Part shown: one piece after another, positions 1 through 8,880 of the stretch | How the letters are laid out: the number at the start of each line of letters is the position of its first letter | How positions within the stretch are numbered: the stretch's first letter is position 1 | NCBI GenBank assembly: GCA_029936195.1 | Contig: JAPYUH010000013.1 | Span: 1 to 42,811, forward strand | Source of the DNA: Alphaproteobacteria bacterium | GTDB taxonomy: Bacteria > Pseudomonadota > Alphaproteobacteria > GCA-2731375 | Length of the DNA: 42,811 nt | Direction of reading: 5' to 3' | Notes under the pieces: generated by a model | The model's database searches: none | Told to the model about the DNA's origin: nothing | Seen by the model: the letters and a program-made list of their open reading frames with translations, nothing else | Made by a program: the position numbers and the translations under genes

Positions 1-1017
1 CTGGTCCAGATGGTCCCGGTAGTAGCCTAGAATTCCGGCTCTCTGCAAGATAGCGTCCAGATGGTCATTGCGCAGTTGATCATAGCGCGCCAACAGAGTG
101 GCGCGGGCATCCTTCAGAAAGTCCGTCGCGGCAATCTCCACCACCTCGCCGTTGGTGAAATTTATGGTGGCCTGGCCGTCAACCGTGGCCCGCGCCACCC
201 AGGGCAGATAATGCCGGCCCAGCAGTGCCAGCAATTCGACCAATGCATCGGCGATGCCCTTTGCCCCGCACCAATCGCCAAATTCTAGATCCTCGGGCGC
301 GAACAGCCGATGGGTATGGTCCACCAGCAGAGGCGCATCTTCTTCCAGCCAGCGGCGGCAGACCGGTTCCCGGTTAAAGTGCGCCTCGTTGCCGCCATAA
401 ATGCCAAAATCCGCCAATGATGGGCGGCCGCCAAACAGATAGGGCCGGCCCTCCAACACGGCGCCAACGGCCCGCTGCCAGGGACGCAGGACATCATCGA
501 CCCAAGAGCCCACATTCTCCGCCGTAGCGCCAAAGGGCGGGGTGGAGGCCGACAACCGGGCCTGGGCCGCCGCTGCGGCCTCGTCACAGCCAAGGGGCGC
601 ATGGACGGACAGCTCCCGGCCGATGTTCCAGCCGGATTGCTGGCGATTTTCCGCGTAGTGCCAACGGGTCGGCGGGCCGCAGCGGTAAATCCATTCGTCG
701 GAAAAATCTTCGATGGCGAAACAGAGAAAGCGCAAGGTGTCGTCATCGGGCAGCACGGCGTGTTCCGGGTATAGATGCTCCAGATGCAGGATCATCGCCG
801 TGGTGTCCCACATGATCCCGCCATCGGGCATTTCCACCACCGGCATTCCGCCGGGCCAATCGGTAGCGAGGATATGATCCGGCCAGGTCTTCACCCGCTG
901 CAGCCAGGGCATACCCTTGTAGGTCATGTAGCCGGTCATTTTCCGGGTGAAAAATGACAGAGTATGTCCGTGGACACGGTAGGGCCGGGGCATGTTCAAT
1001 GGGTTGGGCAAGGTCAT
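1..1017 (-). CDS. glutathione S-transferase family protein (partial, runs off left edge; C-terminus outside window)
   Basis: Read by eye on the minus strand from ATG at 1017: MTLPNPLNMPRPYRVHGHTLSFFTRKMTGYMTYKGMPWLQRVKTWPDHILATDWPGGMPVVEM...; translated segments at both ends show no stop. Absent from the ORF track because it lacks a stop in the window. Resembles the GST-like ORF at 33847-34854 (DDxxxxFLxFxxEDxSDEW). Confidence 0.75.
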   Translation of the reverse strand, partial: MTLPNPLNMPRPYRVHGHTLSFFTRKMTGYMTYKGMPWLQRVKTWPDHILATDWPGGMPVVEMPDGGIMWDTTAMILHLEHLYPEHAVLPDDDTLRFLCFAIEDFSDEWIYRCGPPTRWHYAENRQQSGWNIGRELSVHAPLGCDEAAAAAQARLSASTPPFGATAENVGSWVDDVLRPWQRAVGAVLEGRPYLFGGRPSLADFGIYGGNEAHFNREPVCRRWLEEDAPLLVDHTHRLFAPEDLEFGDWCGAKGIADALVELLALLGRHYLPWVARATVDGQATINFTNGEVVEIAATDFLKDARATLLARYDQLRNDHLDAILQRAGILGYYRDHLDQ

Positions 1018-1247
1018 GGGCACGCTCCTTCAGCCAGGCAGATAGGAATCCATCATCGGCCAACCGGCCGGCCCAGGCGCCGCCAGGGTTGATTACGCGG
1101 ATACCGTCCAAGCGTTTCTTTGGCGAAAAATTCCATTTCCTCCATGGTGAACGGTTTGCTCCATGTTAGCCGGTTATACCAACCGGGTTATGGCGAAGTC
1201 ATCACCGCGCATGGATTCCCGATCCGACACTGGTTAAACTGACATCA

Positions 1248-3002
1248 ATGTCGGAGAGCACCCAACGCAGACTAATGGCGATCATCTCGATGGACGTGGC
1301 GGGTTATTCGCGTCTGATGGGCCGCGATGAAGTCGGTACTTTACGAAAATTGAACGCGCACCGGTCCGAACTCATCGATCAACTGATTGAAACGCATGGC
1401 GGGCGTATTGTTAAAACCATGGGGGACGGCCTGCTGTTGGCGTTTGAAAGCGTGGTGGCGGCGGTGGAATGCTGCGTTTTGGTGCAGAAAGGCATGGCGG
1501 CGCGCAATGGTAATGACAGTGGGGATGCCATCCATTTCAGAATTGGCGTCCACCTGGGCGATGTCATTGTCGAGGGCGACGACATCTTTGGCGACGGGGT
1601 GAACATCGCGGCGCGGTTACAAGAAATCGCCGATCCCGGCGGCGTGGTCATTTCAAACAACGCCCACGACAATGTCGAAGGCCGTATCGATGAAGAATTC
1701 ACTGACGGTGGCGCGCAAGAGTTGAAGAACATAATGCGGCCCATGGGGACCTGGCGGTGGTCAATCGATGGTGGACCGGCAGCCATCCAGGCTGATGGCT
1801 ATGCCTTGCCATTGCCCGACAAGCCATCCATCGCGGTGTTGCCGTTCGACAATATGTCCAACGACCCGGAACAGGAATTTTTCTCCGACGGCATAACCGA
1901 GGACATCATCGCCGCACTCTCCCGCTTCCACCAGTTCTTCGTCATCGCGCGCAACTCTACGTTTGTCTACAAGGGGAGGCCCGTTGATGTTGGACAGGTC
2001 GCCCGCGAACTGGGTGTGCAATATGTCCTGGAAGGCAGTGTCCGGCGCGCCGCCAATCGGGTCCGGATCACCGCGCAGCTTATTGATGCGGTCAGCGATC
2101 ACCACATTTGGGCCGAACAATATGACCGCGAACTTGACGATGTTTTTGCCGTGCAGGATGAGATTACCGCCCGGATCGCCAGCGCCCTGGGGGAATCCAT
2201 CCACACCGACCACCTGCGCCGGTCCCGGGCCAAGAACCCCGCCAACATGGACGCCTATGACAAATGCCTGCAAGCATGGGCCCTGGTCCCGGACGCTGAT
2301 CGCGCGAGCTATGCCGCGGCGCAAATGCTGGCTGAAGAAGCCATTACCCTTGACCCCGAATATGCACAAGCCCATGCCATTGTCGGCTTGATACGCCTCA
2401 TCACCTACACATCCCAGTGGTACAACGACACCGATGAAGCCTTGAACGTGGCCTATGAATGCGCCCGGCACGCCGTGGCCTTGGACGATCTTAACTACCT
2501 GGCTCATGCCGTGCTCGGCTATTGCATGACGTGGCAACAGCGCCATGACCTGGGCATCGCCAGCTTGCAACGGGCCGTCGGCCTAAACCCCAACGATGCC
2601 TTTACGCGGGGGTGCTACACAAATTCCCTGGTCTTCGCCGGTCAACCGGACGAAGCCTTGGTGCAGATCGAAATCGCAACCCGTCTCAAACCCCATTACC
2701 TCGGTAGATATCCGCATTTTCAAGGCCGCGCCTATTTCACCCTGCGCCGCTATGAGGAGGCCGAACGGGTATTTGCCGCGGCCGCGGAGCAAGCGCCCAG
2801 ATGGCCAATGGCGCACATGATGCTGGCGGCGGCAAAGATGGCGTTGGGCGATACGGCCGCCGCGCGGTCGGCGATCGCCGAGGCTTTGAAGATCAGTCCC
2901 GGCCTGAATTTGGGCCACATACCGCGCGCCTACCCCTATCGCGATCAATTGGACATTGACCATTTGATCGAATTGTTGCGCCAAGCCGGCTTGCCGGCAT
3001 GA
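1248..3002 (+). CDS. class III adenylate/guanylate cyclase with TolB-like and TPR regions
   Basis: N-terminal cyclase homology domain (RRLMAIISMDVAGYSRLMGRDEVGTL...GRIVKTMGDGLLLAFESVVAAV...IGVHLGDVIVEGDDIFGDGVNIAARLQ), then KPSIAVLPFDNMSNDPEQEFFSDGITEDI and C-terminal TPR-like repeats. Confidence 0.9.
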   Translation: MSESTQRRLMAIISMDVAGYSRLMGRDEVGTLRKLNAHRSELIDQLIETHGGRIVKTMGDGLLLAFESVVAAVECCVLVQKGMAARNGNDSGDAIHFRIGVHLGDVIVEGDDIFGDGVNIAARLQEIADPGGVVISNNAHDNVEGRIDEEFTDGGAQELKNIMRPMGTWRWSIDGGPAAIQADGYALPLPDKPSIAVLPFDNMSNDPEQEFFSDGITEDIIAALSRFHQFFVIARNSTFVYKGRPVDVGQVARELGVQYVLEGSVRRAANRVRITAQLIDAVSDHHIWAEQYDRELDDVFAVQDEITARIASALGESIHTDHLRRSRAKNPANMDAYDKCLQAWALVPDADRASYAAAQMLAEEAITLDPEYAQAHAIVGLIRLITYTSQWYNDTDEALNVAYECARHAVALDDLNYLAHAVLGYCMTWQQRHDLGIASLQRAVGLNPNDAFTRGCYTNSLVFAGQPDEALVQIEIATRLKPHYLGRYPHFQGRAYFTLRRYEEAERVFAAAAEQAPRWPMAHMMLAAAKMALGDTAAARSAIAEALKISPGLNLGHIPRAYPYRDQLDIDHLIELLRQAGLPA

Positions 3003-3029
3003 AGACTTAAACCTGTAGACCGAGGTACC

Positions 3030-3275
3030 ATGGAAGCCACCGCGATCAAATTAACCGAGATCTATGTCCCCGCCAAAAGACGGGCCACGCTTGATACGAG
3101 CAAGATTGATATACTGGCGGAAGATATCCTGGAAAATGGCATGAAACTGCCCATCCAGGTCCGGCGCGGCAACAACCGCTATGTTCTGATCGAGGGACTG
3201 CATCGACTGGAGGCCATGAAAGCCCTGGGCGAGACCACCATCGACGTCCTGATCGTGGCGGCGCGGCGGCATTAG
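3030..3275 (+). CDS. small stand-alone ParB N-terminal (ParB/sulfiredoxin-like) domain protein, 81 aa
   Basis: Pattern DILENGMKLPIQVRRGNNRYVLIEGLHRLEAMKALGETTIDVLIV matches the ParB-N fold (G-x-HR-x-x-A box); short gap after the cyclase on the same strand. Confidence 0.65.
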   Translation: MEATAIKLTEIYVPAKRRATLDTSKIDILAEDILENGMKLPIQVRRGNNRYVLIEGLHRLEAMKALGETTIDVLIVAARRH

Positions 3276-3287
3276 AGCACGTCGCGG

Positions 3288-5738
3288 CTAATCCGCGCCC
3301 GCCGCCTCCAAGCCTGGCCGAATGAGCGGCTGGCGGTCACTGTTGCGTTCGTATTTGCGGGCCGGGTTGTTGATGATTTCCGCCAACGGCGCCGCCTGGA
3401 ACGAGGCCTGCACCTGACGTTCCGGCGGAGTGCCGTAGAGCGTGGTACGCTGGACCGGCGTGCGGTCCAGATCGCGGATCAACGCTTCCATGGCATGGGG
3501 CGGCAATTCCTGGCCGTGTTCGGAACCCGCCGCCCGGGTGATGGATTCATTCATCAAGGTGCCGCCCATGTCGTTGACCCCGGCGTTCAGCGCCGCCTGA
3601 ATGCCGTCCCGGCCCATTTTGACCCAGCTGGTCTGAATATTCGTGATGTACGGGTGCAGCACCAAACGCGCCACCGCATGCATCAACAAGGTTTCGCGGT
3701 AGGTCGGCCCCATGCGGGCCCGGCCCTTGAGATAGATCGGCGCCTCCATATGCACGAAGGGCAGCGGTACCAGTTCCGTGAAGCCGCCGGTCTTCATCTG
3801 CAAAGTGCGCAGACGCAACAGGTGGCGGGCCCAATGGATGGGCCGGTCCACATGGCCGAACATGATCGTCGCCGTGGTGCGGTAGCCCAGGCCGTGGGCG
3901 GTTTCCATGACATCCAGCCATTGATCCACGGTCAGCTTGTCGGGGCAAAGGACACGGCGGACCTCTTCGTCCAGGATTTCCGCCGCCGTGCCAGGCAGGG
4001 AACTCAGCCCGGCATCTTTCAGCCGGCCAAGGAATTCCGCCAAGGGAACACCCAAGGTCTGGGCGCCTTGATAGACTTCCAAGGGGGAAAACGCATGCAC
4101 GTGCATGTCGGGCGCCGCCGCCTTCACCGCCGCCAAAATATCCAGATACGTTTGCCCCGTGTATTCGGGATGGATGCCGCCCTGCATGCAAACTTCCGTG
4201 GCGCCCCGGTCCCAGGCCTCGGCCACCCGGCGGCTGATTTCGTCCAGGGACAGATCATACGGGCGGCCGCGCAGGTTTTCGCTCAACTTGCCCTTGGAAA
4301 AGGCACAGAATTGGCATTTGAAATAGCAAATATTGGTGTAATTGATATTGCGCACGACAACGTAGGAAACGTTGTCCCCATTGACCTTGCGCCGCAGGTC
4401 ATCCGCCGCCCGGCAGACCGCGTCAACCTCGCCACCACGCGCCGCGAACAGGCGTTCGACCTCAACTTCATTCAGATCTTCGCCGCCCGAGGCGCGGGCC
4501 AACAATTTATCCAGCTCCGGCACATGGGGCGAAGCGGCGGTGATCGCCGCCGGCGGCGAGAGGTCGATGCCGGGCGACCAGGTATCGGTGCGGGCCAGAC
4601 CGGATGCATCGACCCGGTTCAGTACGGCCTGGGCAAAGGCCGGGTCCAGCCAGCGCTGGGGGTCTTGGGCATAATTGGGATAGATCGCCAGACGCTCCAC
4701 CAGATGCTTGCCGCCCGCCGCCGTATCATCGGCGAGCTGGCGCAAATGGGGCCAGGGTGCTTCCGGGTTTACATGGTCGGGCGTGACCGGGGAGACGCCG
4801 CCCCAATCATTGATGCCGGCATGGATCAGACTGGGCGAGTCTCCGGGGCTGAGGTTCGGCGGGGCCTGGATGTGCATATGGGGCCCAAAAATCAGCCGGG
4901 CGGCGGCAATGCTCCAGCGTAGTTCGTCGATCGGTGCATCGGGCCAATCGGCCATGCGGGTATCTTCCTTGGCCCGGAAATTCTGCACGATGATTTCCTG
5001 GATATGACCGTATTGATCATGCAGATCGCGCAGGGCCAGCAAGGCCTCGATCCGCTCCACCCGCGTCTCGCCGATACCGATCAGTATGCCGGTGGTGAAG
5101 GGAATGGCCAATTTCCCGGCCGCCTCGATGGTCGCCAGACGAAGGCTGGGATCCTTGTCAGGAGAGCCGTGATGGCAAGCGCCCTTTTCCATAAGTCGGG
5201 GCGAAATGCTTTCCAGCATGATGCCTTGGGAGACCGAAACCTCGCGCAGGGACGCCAAATCGCCCTCGTCCATGATACCGGGGTTCAGATGCGGCAGCAG
5301 GCCCGTTTCCTCGAACACCAGCAGGGCCATGGCGCGCAGATATGACAGAGTCGTCTCATGGCCCAGCTCCGCCAGCTCTTCGCGGGCGACGCGGTAGCGC
5401 AATTCCGGCTTATCGCCCAAAGTGAACAGCGCTTCCTTGCAGCCGGCATCGGCACCGGCGCGGGCCACGGCGAGAACTTCATCGGGGGTCATATAGGCCC
5501 GTTGGCCCTTGCGCGGCGGATGGGCGAAGGTGCAATAGTGGCAAACATCCCGGCACAGCTGGGTCAGGGGGATGAAAACTTTCCGGGAATAACTGATCAA
5601 ACGGTCATGGCCCCGGTCCCTTAACGCGGCGGCGGCGACTTGCAAGGCATCCAGGTCGGACACATCCACAAGGGCCAGGGCCTCCGCCCTGTCGGGCCGG
5701 CGATCCAGCCAAACATCAATATCCGTCATGGATGTCAT
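3288..5738 (-). CDS. fbiC: bifunctional FO synthase (7,8-didemethyl-8-hydroxy-5-deazariboflavin synthase), CofG-CofH fusion
   Basis: 816 aa with two radical SAM CxxxCxxC motifs (CRDVCHYC; CYFKCQFC). N-half resembles CofG, C-half resembles CofH; located in an operon with cofC, cofD and cofE. Confidence 0.95.
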   Translation of the reverse strand: MTSMTDIDVWLDRRPDRAEALALVDVSDLDALQVAAAALRDRGHDRLISYSRKVFIPLTQLCRDVCHYCTFAHPPRKGQRAYMTPDEVLAVARAGADAGCKEALFTLGDKPELRYRVAREELAELGHETTLSYLRAMALLVFEETGLLPHLNPGIMDEGDLASLREVSVSQGIMLESISPRLMEKGACHHGSPDKDPSLRLATIEAAGKLAIPFTTGILIGIGETRVERIEALLALRDLHDQYGHIQEIIVQNFRAKEDTRMADWPDAPIDELRWSIAAARLIFGPHMHIQAPPNLSPGDSPSLIHAGINDWGGVSPVTPDHVNPEAPWPHLRQLADDTAAGGKHLVERLAIYPNYAQDPQRWLDPAFAQAVLNRVDASGLARTDTWSPGIDLSPPAAITAASPHVPELDKLLARASGGEDLNEVEVERLFAARGGEVDAVCRAADDLRRKVNGDNVSYVVVRNINYTNICYFKCQFCAFSKGKLSENLRGRPYDLSLDEISRRVAEAWDRGATEVCMQGGIHPEYTGQTYLDILAAVKAAAPDMHVHAFSPLEVYQGAQTLGVPLAEFLGRLKDAGLSSLPGTAAEILDEEVRRVLCPDKLTVDQWLDVMETAHGLGYRTTATIMFGHVDRPIHWARHLLRLRTLQMKTGGFTELVPLPFVHMEAPIYLKGRARMGPTYRETLLMHAVARLVLHPYITNIQTSWVKMGRDGIQAALNAGVNDMGGTLMNESITRAAGSEHGQELPPHAMEALIRDLDRTPVQRTTLYGTPPERQVQASFQAAPLAEIINNPARKYERNSDRQPLIRPGLEAAGAD

Positions 5739-5779
5739 TCAAAAACTTCCCCTGGTCCTGCACTACTGGTCCCGCACTA

Positions 5780-6424
5780 TCAGTCCCGCATCATACGGTC
5801 CGAAATGCCTGATGCACGCAGGTACTGTAAACTGCCACAATCACCATGCCCCGCACAAAACAGCCGCAGATCGTCCGGCGTGTCAATATCCAAAGCGAAC
5901 CCGTCCATTTCCAGCACCACCGGTTCCACACCCAGATCGCGCAATAATTGGCAATGACGGTTGTAGCTGTCGGGCCCAAAGGCCGGCTGCATGAGGTCTG
6001 GCGGCCACATTGCCAGACAATTTGTGCCGTCGTGATCCCGGGAGGGCACGACGCAGGCGCCGGGGGCGGTCATTTCCAAATTCGCGATACGGCCCACATC
6101 TTCTTGGCTGACAAGGGGTATGTCGCCAGGCACATGCATCATGGCCGCGATCCCTTCTCTGGCCAGCGCCTCTCCCGCCTGGGCCACGGCGGCGCTGTAG
6201 CCGCCCGGGCCCCTCTCGCGCATGGCCCTGACCCCGGCCCAACGGGCCGCATTCAAGACAGACTCGTCACCGCTGATAACCACGACCCCAGCCAGATCGG
6301 TCAGGGCCGCCAAGACATCGCGCAGCATGTGTTCGGCCAGGGCGCTGCGTTCATCCGGGCTCAACACGCCGGCCAGTCGCTGCTTCGGGGCATCGAAGCC
6401 CTTGATGGGAACCACCGCCCACAT
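5780..6424 (-). CDS. cofC: CofC-type guanylyltransferase (2-phospho-L-lactate/PEP/3-phosphoglycerate guanylyltransferase)
   Basis: MWAVVPIKGFDAPKQRLAGVLSPDERSALAEHMLRDVL...HVPGDIPLVSQEDV...; ATG at 6424 overlaps the cofD stop (TGATG). The longer ORF to 6715 is a read-through into cofD. Confidence 0.88.
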   Translation of the reverse strand: MWAVVPIKGFDAPKQRLAGVLSPDERSALAEHMLRDVLAALTDLAGVVVISGDESVLNAARWAGVRAMRERGPGGYSAAVAQAGEALAREGIAAMMHVPGDIPLVSQEDVGRIANLEMTAPGACVVPSRDHDGTNCLAMWPPDLMQPAFGPDSYNRHCQLLRDLGVEPVVLEMDGFALDIDTPDDLRLFCAGHGDCGSLQYLRASGISDRMMRD

Positions 6425-7389
6425 CAGCCGCGCAGATCGCCGGCAAAGGCCAGCACCTCGCGGGCCAGATTTTCCCGGTCTTCCAGGCTTTCCATGACGG
6501 TCTTGGTGATCAAGGGTTTCAGACCCAGCGCGGCGACCCCGTCGGCCTGATCCTGGTCGCCATGATCCAAAACAAAACCGTCCAGCAGATCGCCGTAATG
6601 TTCGGCCACGGCCAGGGCCGTGCTGGGCATGCCCAGTTCCGCCATCATCTTCGCCGCCGGCCCCTTGATGGCCAGGCCAGCCACGATGGGAGAGACCGCC
6701 ACAACCGGCGCCCATGCGCCACGCAAGGCGTCGCGGACGCCAGCGAGATTGAGGATCGGATCTACACTGACGAAGGGATTGGACGGCGTGATGACAATGG
6801 CGCGCAAATCCGGTTCTCCCAGCGCAGCCATGAAATCCGGCTGCGGGCGGGCCGTTGCCATGCCCCTGAATTCAAACCCGGTGACAATGGGTTCGCATCT
6901 GTCGCGCACGAAATAATGTTGAAAGGCCAGTTCGCCGCTGGCGGTCTGGACCATGGTGCGCACGGGGTCATCGGTCATGGGAACCACGCGGGCCTCAATA
7001 CCCAAACGATGGGTTATGGTTCGGGTCACGCTGGTCAGGTTATCGCCGGTGCGCAGGGCTTCCGTACGCAGAACATGCAATGCCAGATCACGGTCGCCAA
7101 GATTGAACCAATCCGCGCCGCCCAATTGACCGAGAGAGTCCATGAAGCGCCAGCCTTCATCGGCCCGGCCCCAGCCTTTCTCCCGGTCACTCAAACCGGA
7201 CAATGTGTAGGTCACGGTATCCAGATCGGGACAGATGCTCAGACCCAGATGCTCGAAATCATCGCCCACATTGGCGACCACCAATAGCGCCTTGCCCAGG
7301 CCCAGCCGCGACAGTCCCAACGCCAACTTGGCGCCGCCAACGCCGCCTGACAGGGCAATGACGGTCCCCTGCTCCATCAATGGTGCCAT
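6424..7389 (-). CDS. cofD: 2-phospho-L-lactate transferase (CofD / FbiA)
   Basis: Motifs GTVIALSGGVGGAKLALGL, VVANVGDDFEHLGLSICPDLDTVTYTLSG, TPSNPFVSVDPIL; start overlaps the cofE stop. Confidence 0.93.
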   Translation of the reverse strand: MAPLMEQGTVIALSGGVGGAKLALGLSRLGLGKALLVVANVGDDFEHLGLSICPDLDTVTYTLSGLSDREKGWGRADEGWRFMDSLGQLGGADWFNLGDRDLALHVLRTEALRTGDNLTSVTRTITHRLGIEARVVPMTDDPVRTMVQTASGELAFQHYFVRDRCEPIVTGFEFRGMATARPQPDFMAALGEPDLRAIVITPSNPFVSVDPILNLAGVRDALRGAWAPVVAVSPIVAGLAIKGPAAKMMAELGMPSTALAVAEHYGDLLDGFVLDHGDQDQADGVAALGLKPLITKTVMESLEDRENLAREVLAFAGDLRG

Positions 7390-8171
7390 TAGCGGAACAT
7401 ATCCTGCTCTGGCGGCCGGGGCAGCGCGCTGGCGCCCAGTTCTGAATCCGGATCTGAATCCGGGAACTGCACGCCCCGGATCAACACCACCGGCTGGCCC
7501 TGATTACCCTGGCCCTGCAAGATCGAGGCGGCGGAGGATAACTCATCCGCCAGACCGACCTCGCTGACCAGCAATTCCCGGCCATAGAGATCCGGCTCTC
7601 CGCGCAGATCCCACAGCGCCGGCAACCCGGCGGAACCGATCGCCAGCCCCATGGTGCCCTGGCGCCAGGCCCGGCCCACGGAATCATTAATGATCACCGC
7701 CACTTCGACCCCAAAGCGATCACCCAGGGCCCGGCGCAGCTTGCGGCAATCCTCGTCCGGATCCTCGGGCAGCAACAGCACGTTCTCCGATCCGTCCGCC
7801 TGCTCCACGTTGGAGGCATCAATGCCGGCATTTGCCATGACGATGCCAAGACGGTGGGCGACGATCAAGACGCCGGGAACCTTGCCCACGATCTCGACCG
7901 ATTCATCGAGCACCAGTTGCACCTGGCGCGGATCCTTGTCCACCTCCGCCGCCAATGCCTCCGCTTCCGCCGAGGGGGTGACGTCGCGCAAATCGAAAAT
8001 TCGGTTGTTGGCCTTGGAGACAATTTTTTGCGCCAATACCAGCACATCACCCCCTTGCAAGGTTTCCCCGGCCCGCGCCAGGCCGTCGGCGATCTGTGCG
8101 GCAAGGTCGTCGCCGGGCTGAACCATAGGCATATCCGGCAGGGCGGTCATCTGCATGCGGGAAGTTTTCAT
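7389..8171 (-). CDS. cofE: coenzyme F420:L-glutamate ligase (CofE), single domain
   Basis: DVLVLAQKIVSKAN..., DESVEIVG, VEVAVIINDSVGRAWRQGTMGLAIG...; 260 aa, no appended nitroreductase-like C-terminal domain. Confidence 0.92.
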   Translation of the reverse strand: MKTSRMQMTALPDMPMVQPGDDLAAQIADGLARAGETLQGGDVLVLAQKIVSKANNRIFDLRDVTPSAEAEALAAEVDKDPRQVQLVLDESVEIVGKVPGVLIVAHRLGIVMANAGIDASNVEQADGSENVLLLPEDPDEDCRKLRRALGDRFGVEVAVIINDSVGRAWRQGTMGLAIGSAGLPALWDLRGEPDLYGRELLVSEVGLADELSSAASILQGQGNQGQPVVLIRGVQFPDSDPDSELGASALPRPPEQDMFR

Positions 8172-8177
8172 GGCCGG

Positions 8178-8870
8178 CTAATGATCTCCAGAGGTCTCGG
8201 CCGAACCCGGCGCGCCGGTGATGCGGATACCAGCGCCGGCGATCTTGTAGCGGTTGTTCATGAAGATCAGGGTCGAGGTCAGTGCCTCGGCGACAACGGA
8301 GTTCTCGATCCGTCCGCCGTGCCAGGCCCGCATGGAGGCATCCACCGCCAGGCCCACCACGACTTCGCGGGCCTCGGGATCGTTGCCGCAGACCAGAATA
8401 TCGCAATCGATGTCATGGGACAGATCGGTCAAATGGTCGGCCGCGACATTTTGAAAGGCGGAGACGACCCGCACGCCGTCGCCCAGAAACACCTGGGCGC
8501 CCTTGCCGGCGGAGCCATGCTCGGGCAGATGCACGGTGCGCACCTTGGGGGGCATCAGGGGTACGGTGACATCCACCATGATCTTGCCCTGGCAGCCCGG
8601 CTTGATGGCTTCCAACATGGGCGCCTGGTTGGAGAACGGCACGGTGAGGACGATAACCTCCGCCGCCGCGGCGGCGGCGGCGTTGACCAGGCCGCTAACC
8701 GTGGCATCGGGGGCCATCTCCGCCAAACGGGCGGCGCCCCTATCGGCGCTGTCCTGGGCGCGGGAGCCGATGATGATATCATGGCCCGCCGTGGCCCAAC
8801 GCAAGGCCAGACCAAAGCCCAGGGCGCCCGTTCCGCCGATTACGGCAATGGAATACTTAACTTCAGACAT
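8178..8870 (-). CDS. npdG: F420H2:NADP+ oxidoreductase (NADPH-dependent F420 reductase)
   Basis: N-terminal dinucleotide fold IAVIGGTGALGFGLALRWATAGHDIIIGSR; Fno-like length; 6 bp upstream of cofE. Confidence 0.88.
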   Translation of the reverse strand: MSEVKYSIAVIGGTGALGFGLALRWATAGHDIIIGSRAQDSADRGAARLAEMAPDATVSGLVNAAAAAAAEVIVLTVPFSNQAPMLEAIKPGCQGKIMVDVTVPLMPPKVRTVHLPEHGSAGKGAQVFLGDGVRVVSAFQNVAADHLTDLSHDIDCDILVCGNDPEAREVVVGLAVDASMRAWHGGRIENSVVAEALTSTLIFMNNRYKIAGAGIRITGAPGSAETSGDH

Positions 8871-8880
8871 GGATTTACCT

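Noticed and set aside
285-746. Minus-strand ORF listed in the ORF track
   Set aside because: Arg/Pro-rich shadow frame of the partial GST gene, which reads open in a different frame.
743-1111. Minus-strand ORF with protein-like start MDGIRVINPGGAWAGRLADDGFLSAWLKERAH
   Set aside because: Mostly overlaps the GST gene in another frame; no family recognised, and the non-overlapping portion is too short to support.
3495-4922. Long plus-strand ORF (475 aa) antisense to fbiC, and many similar antisense ORFs (e.g. 17499-19142, 34483-35844, 30124-31395)
   Set aside because: High GC content opens antisense frames; these lack domain motifs while the opposite strand encodes clearly recognised proteins.
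8668-8692. CCGCCGCGGCGG palindrome / GCC-rich run
   Set aside because: Explained by a poly-alanine stretch (NAAAAAAAEV) inside npdG.
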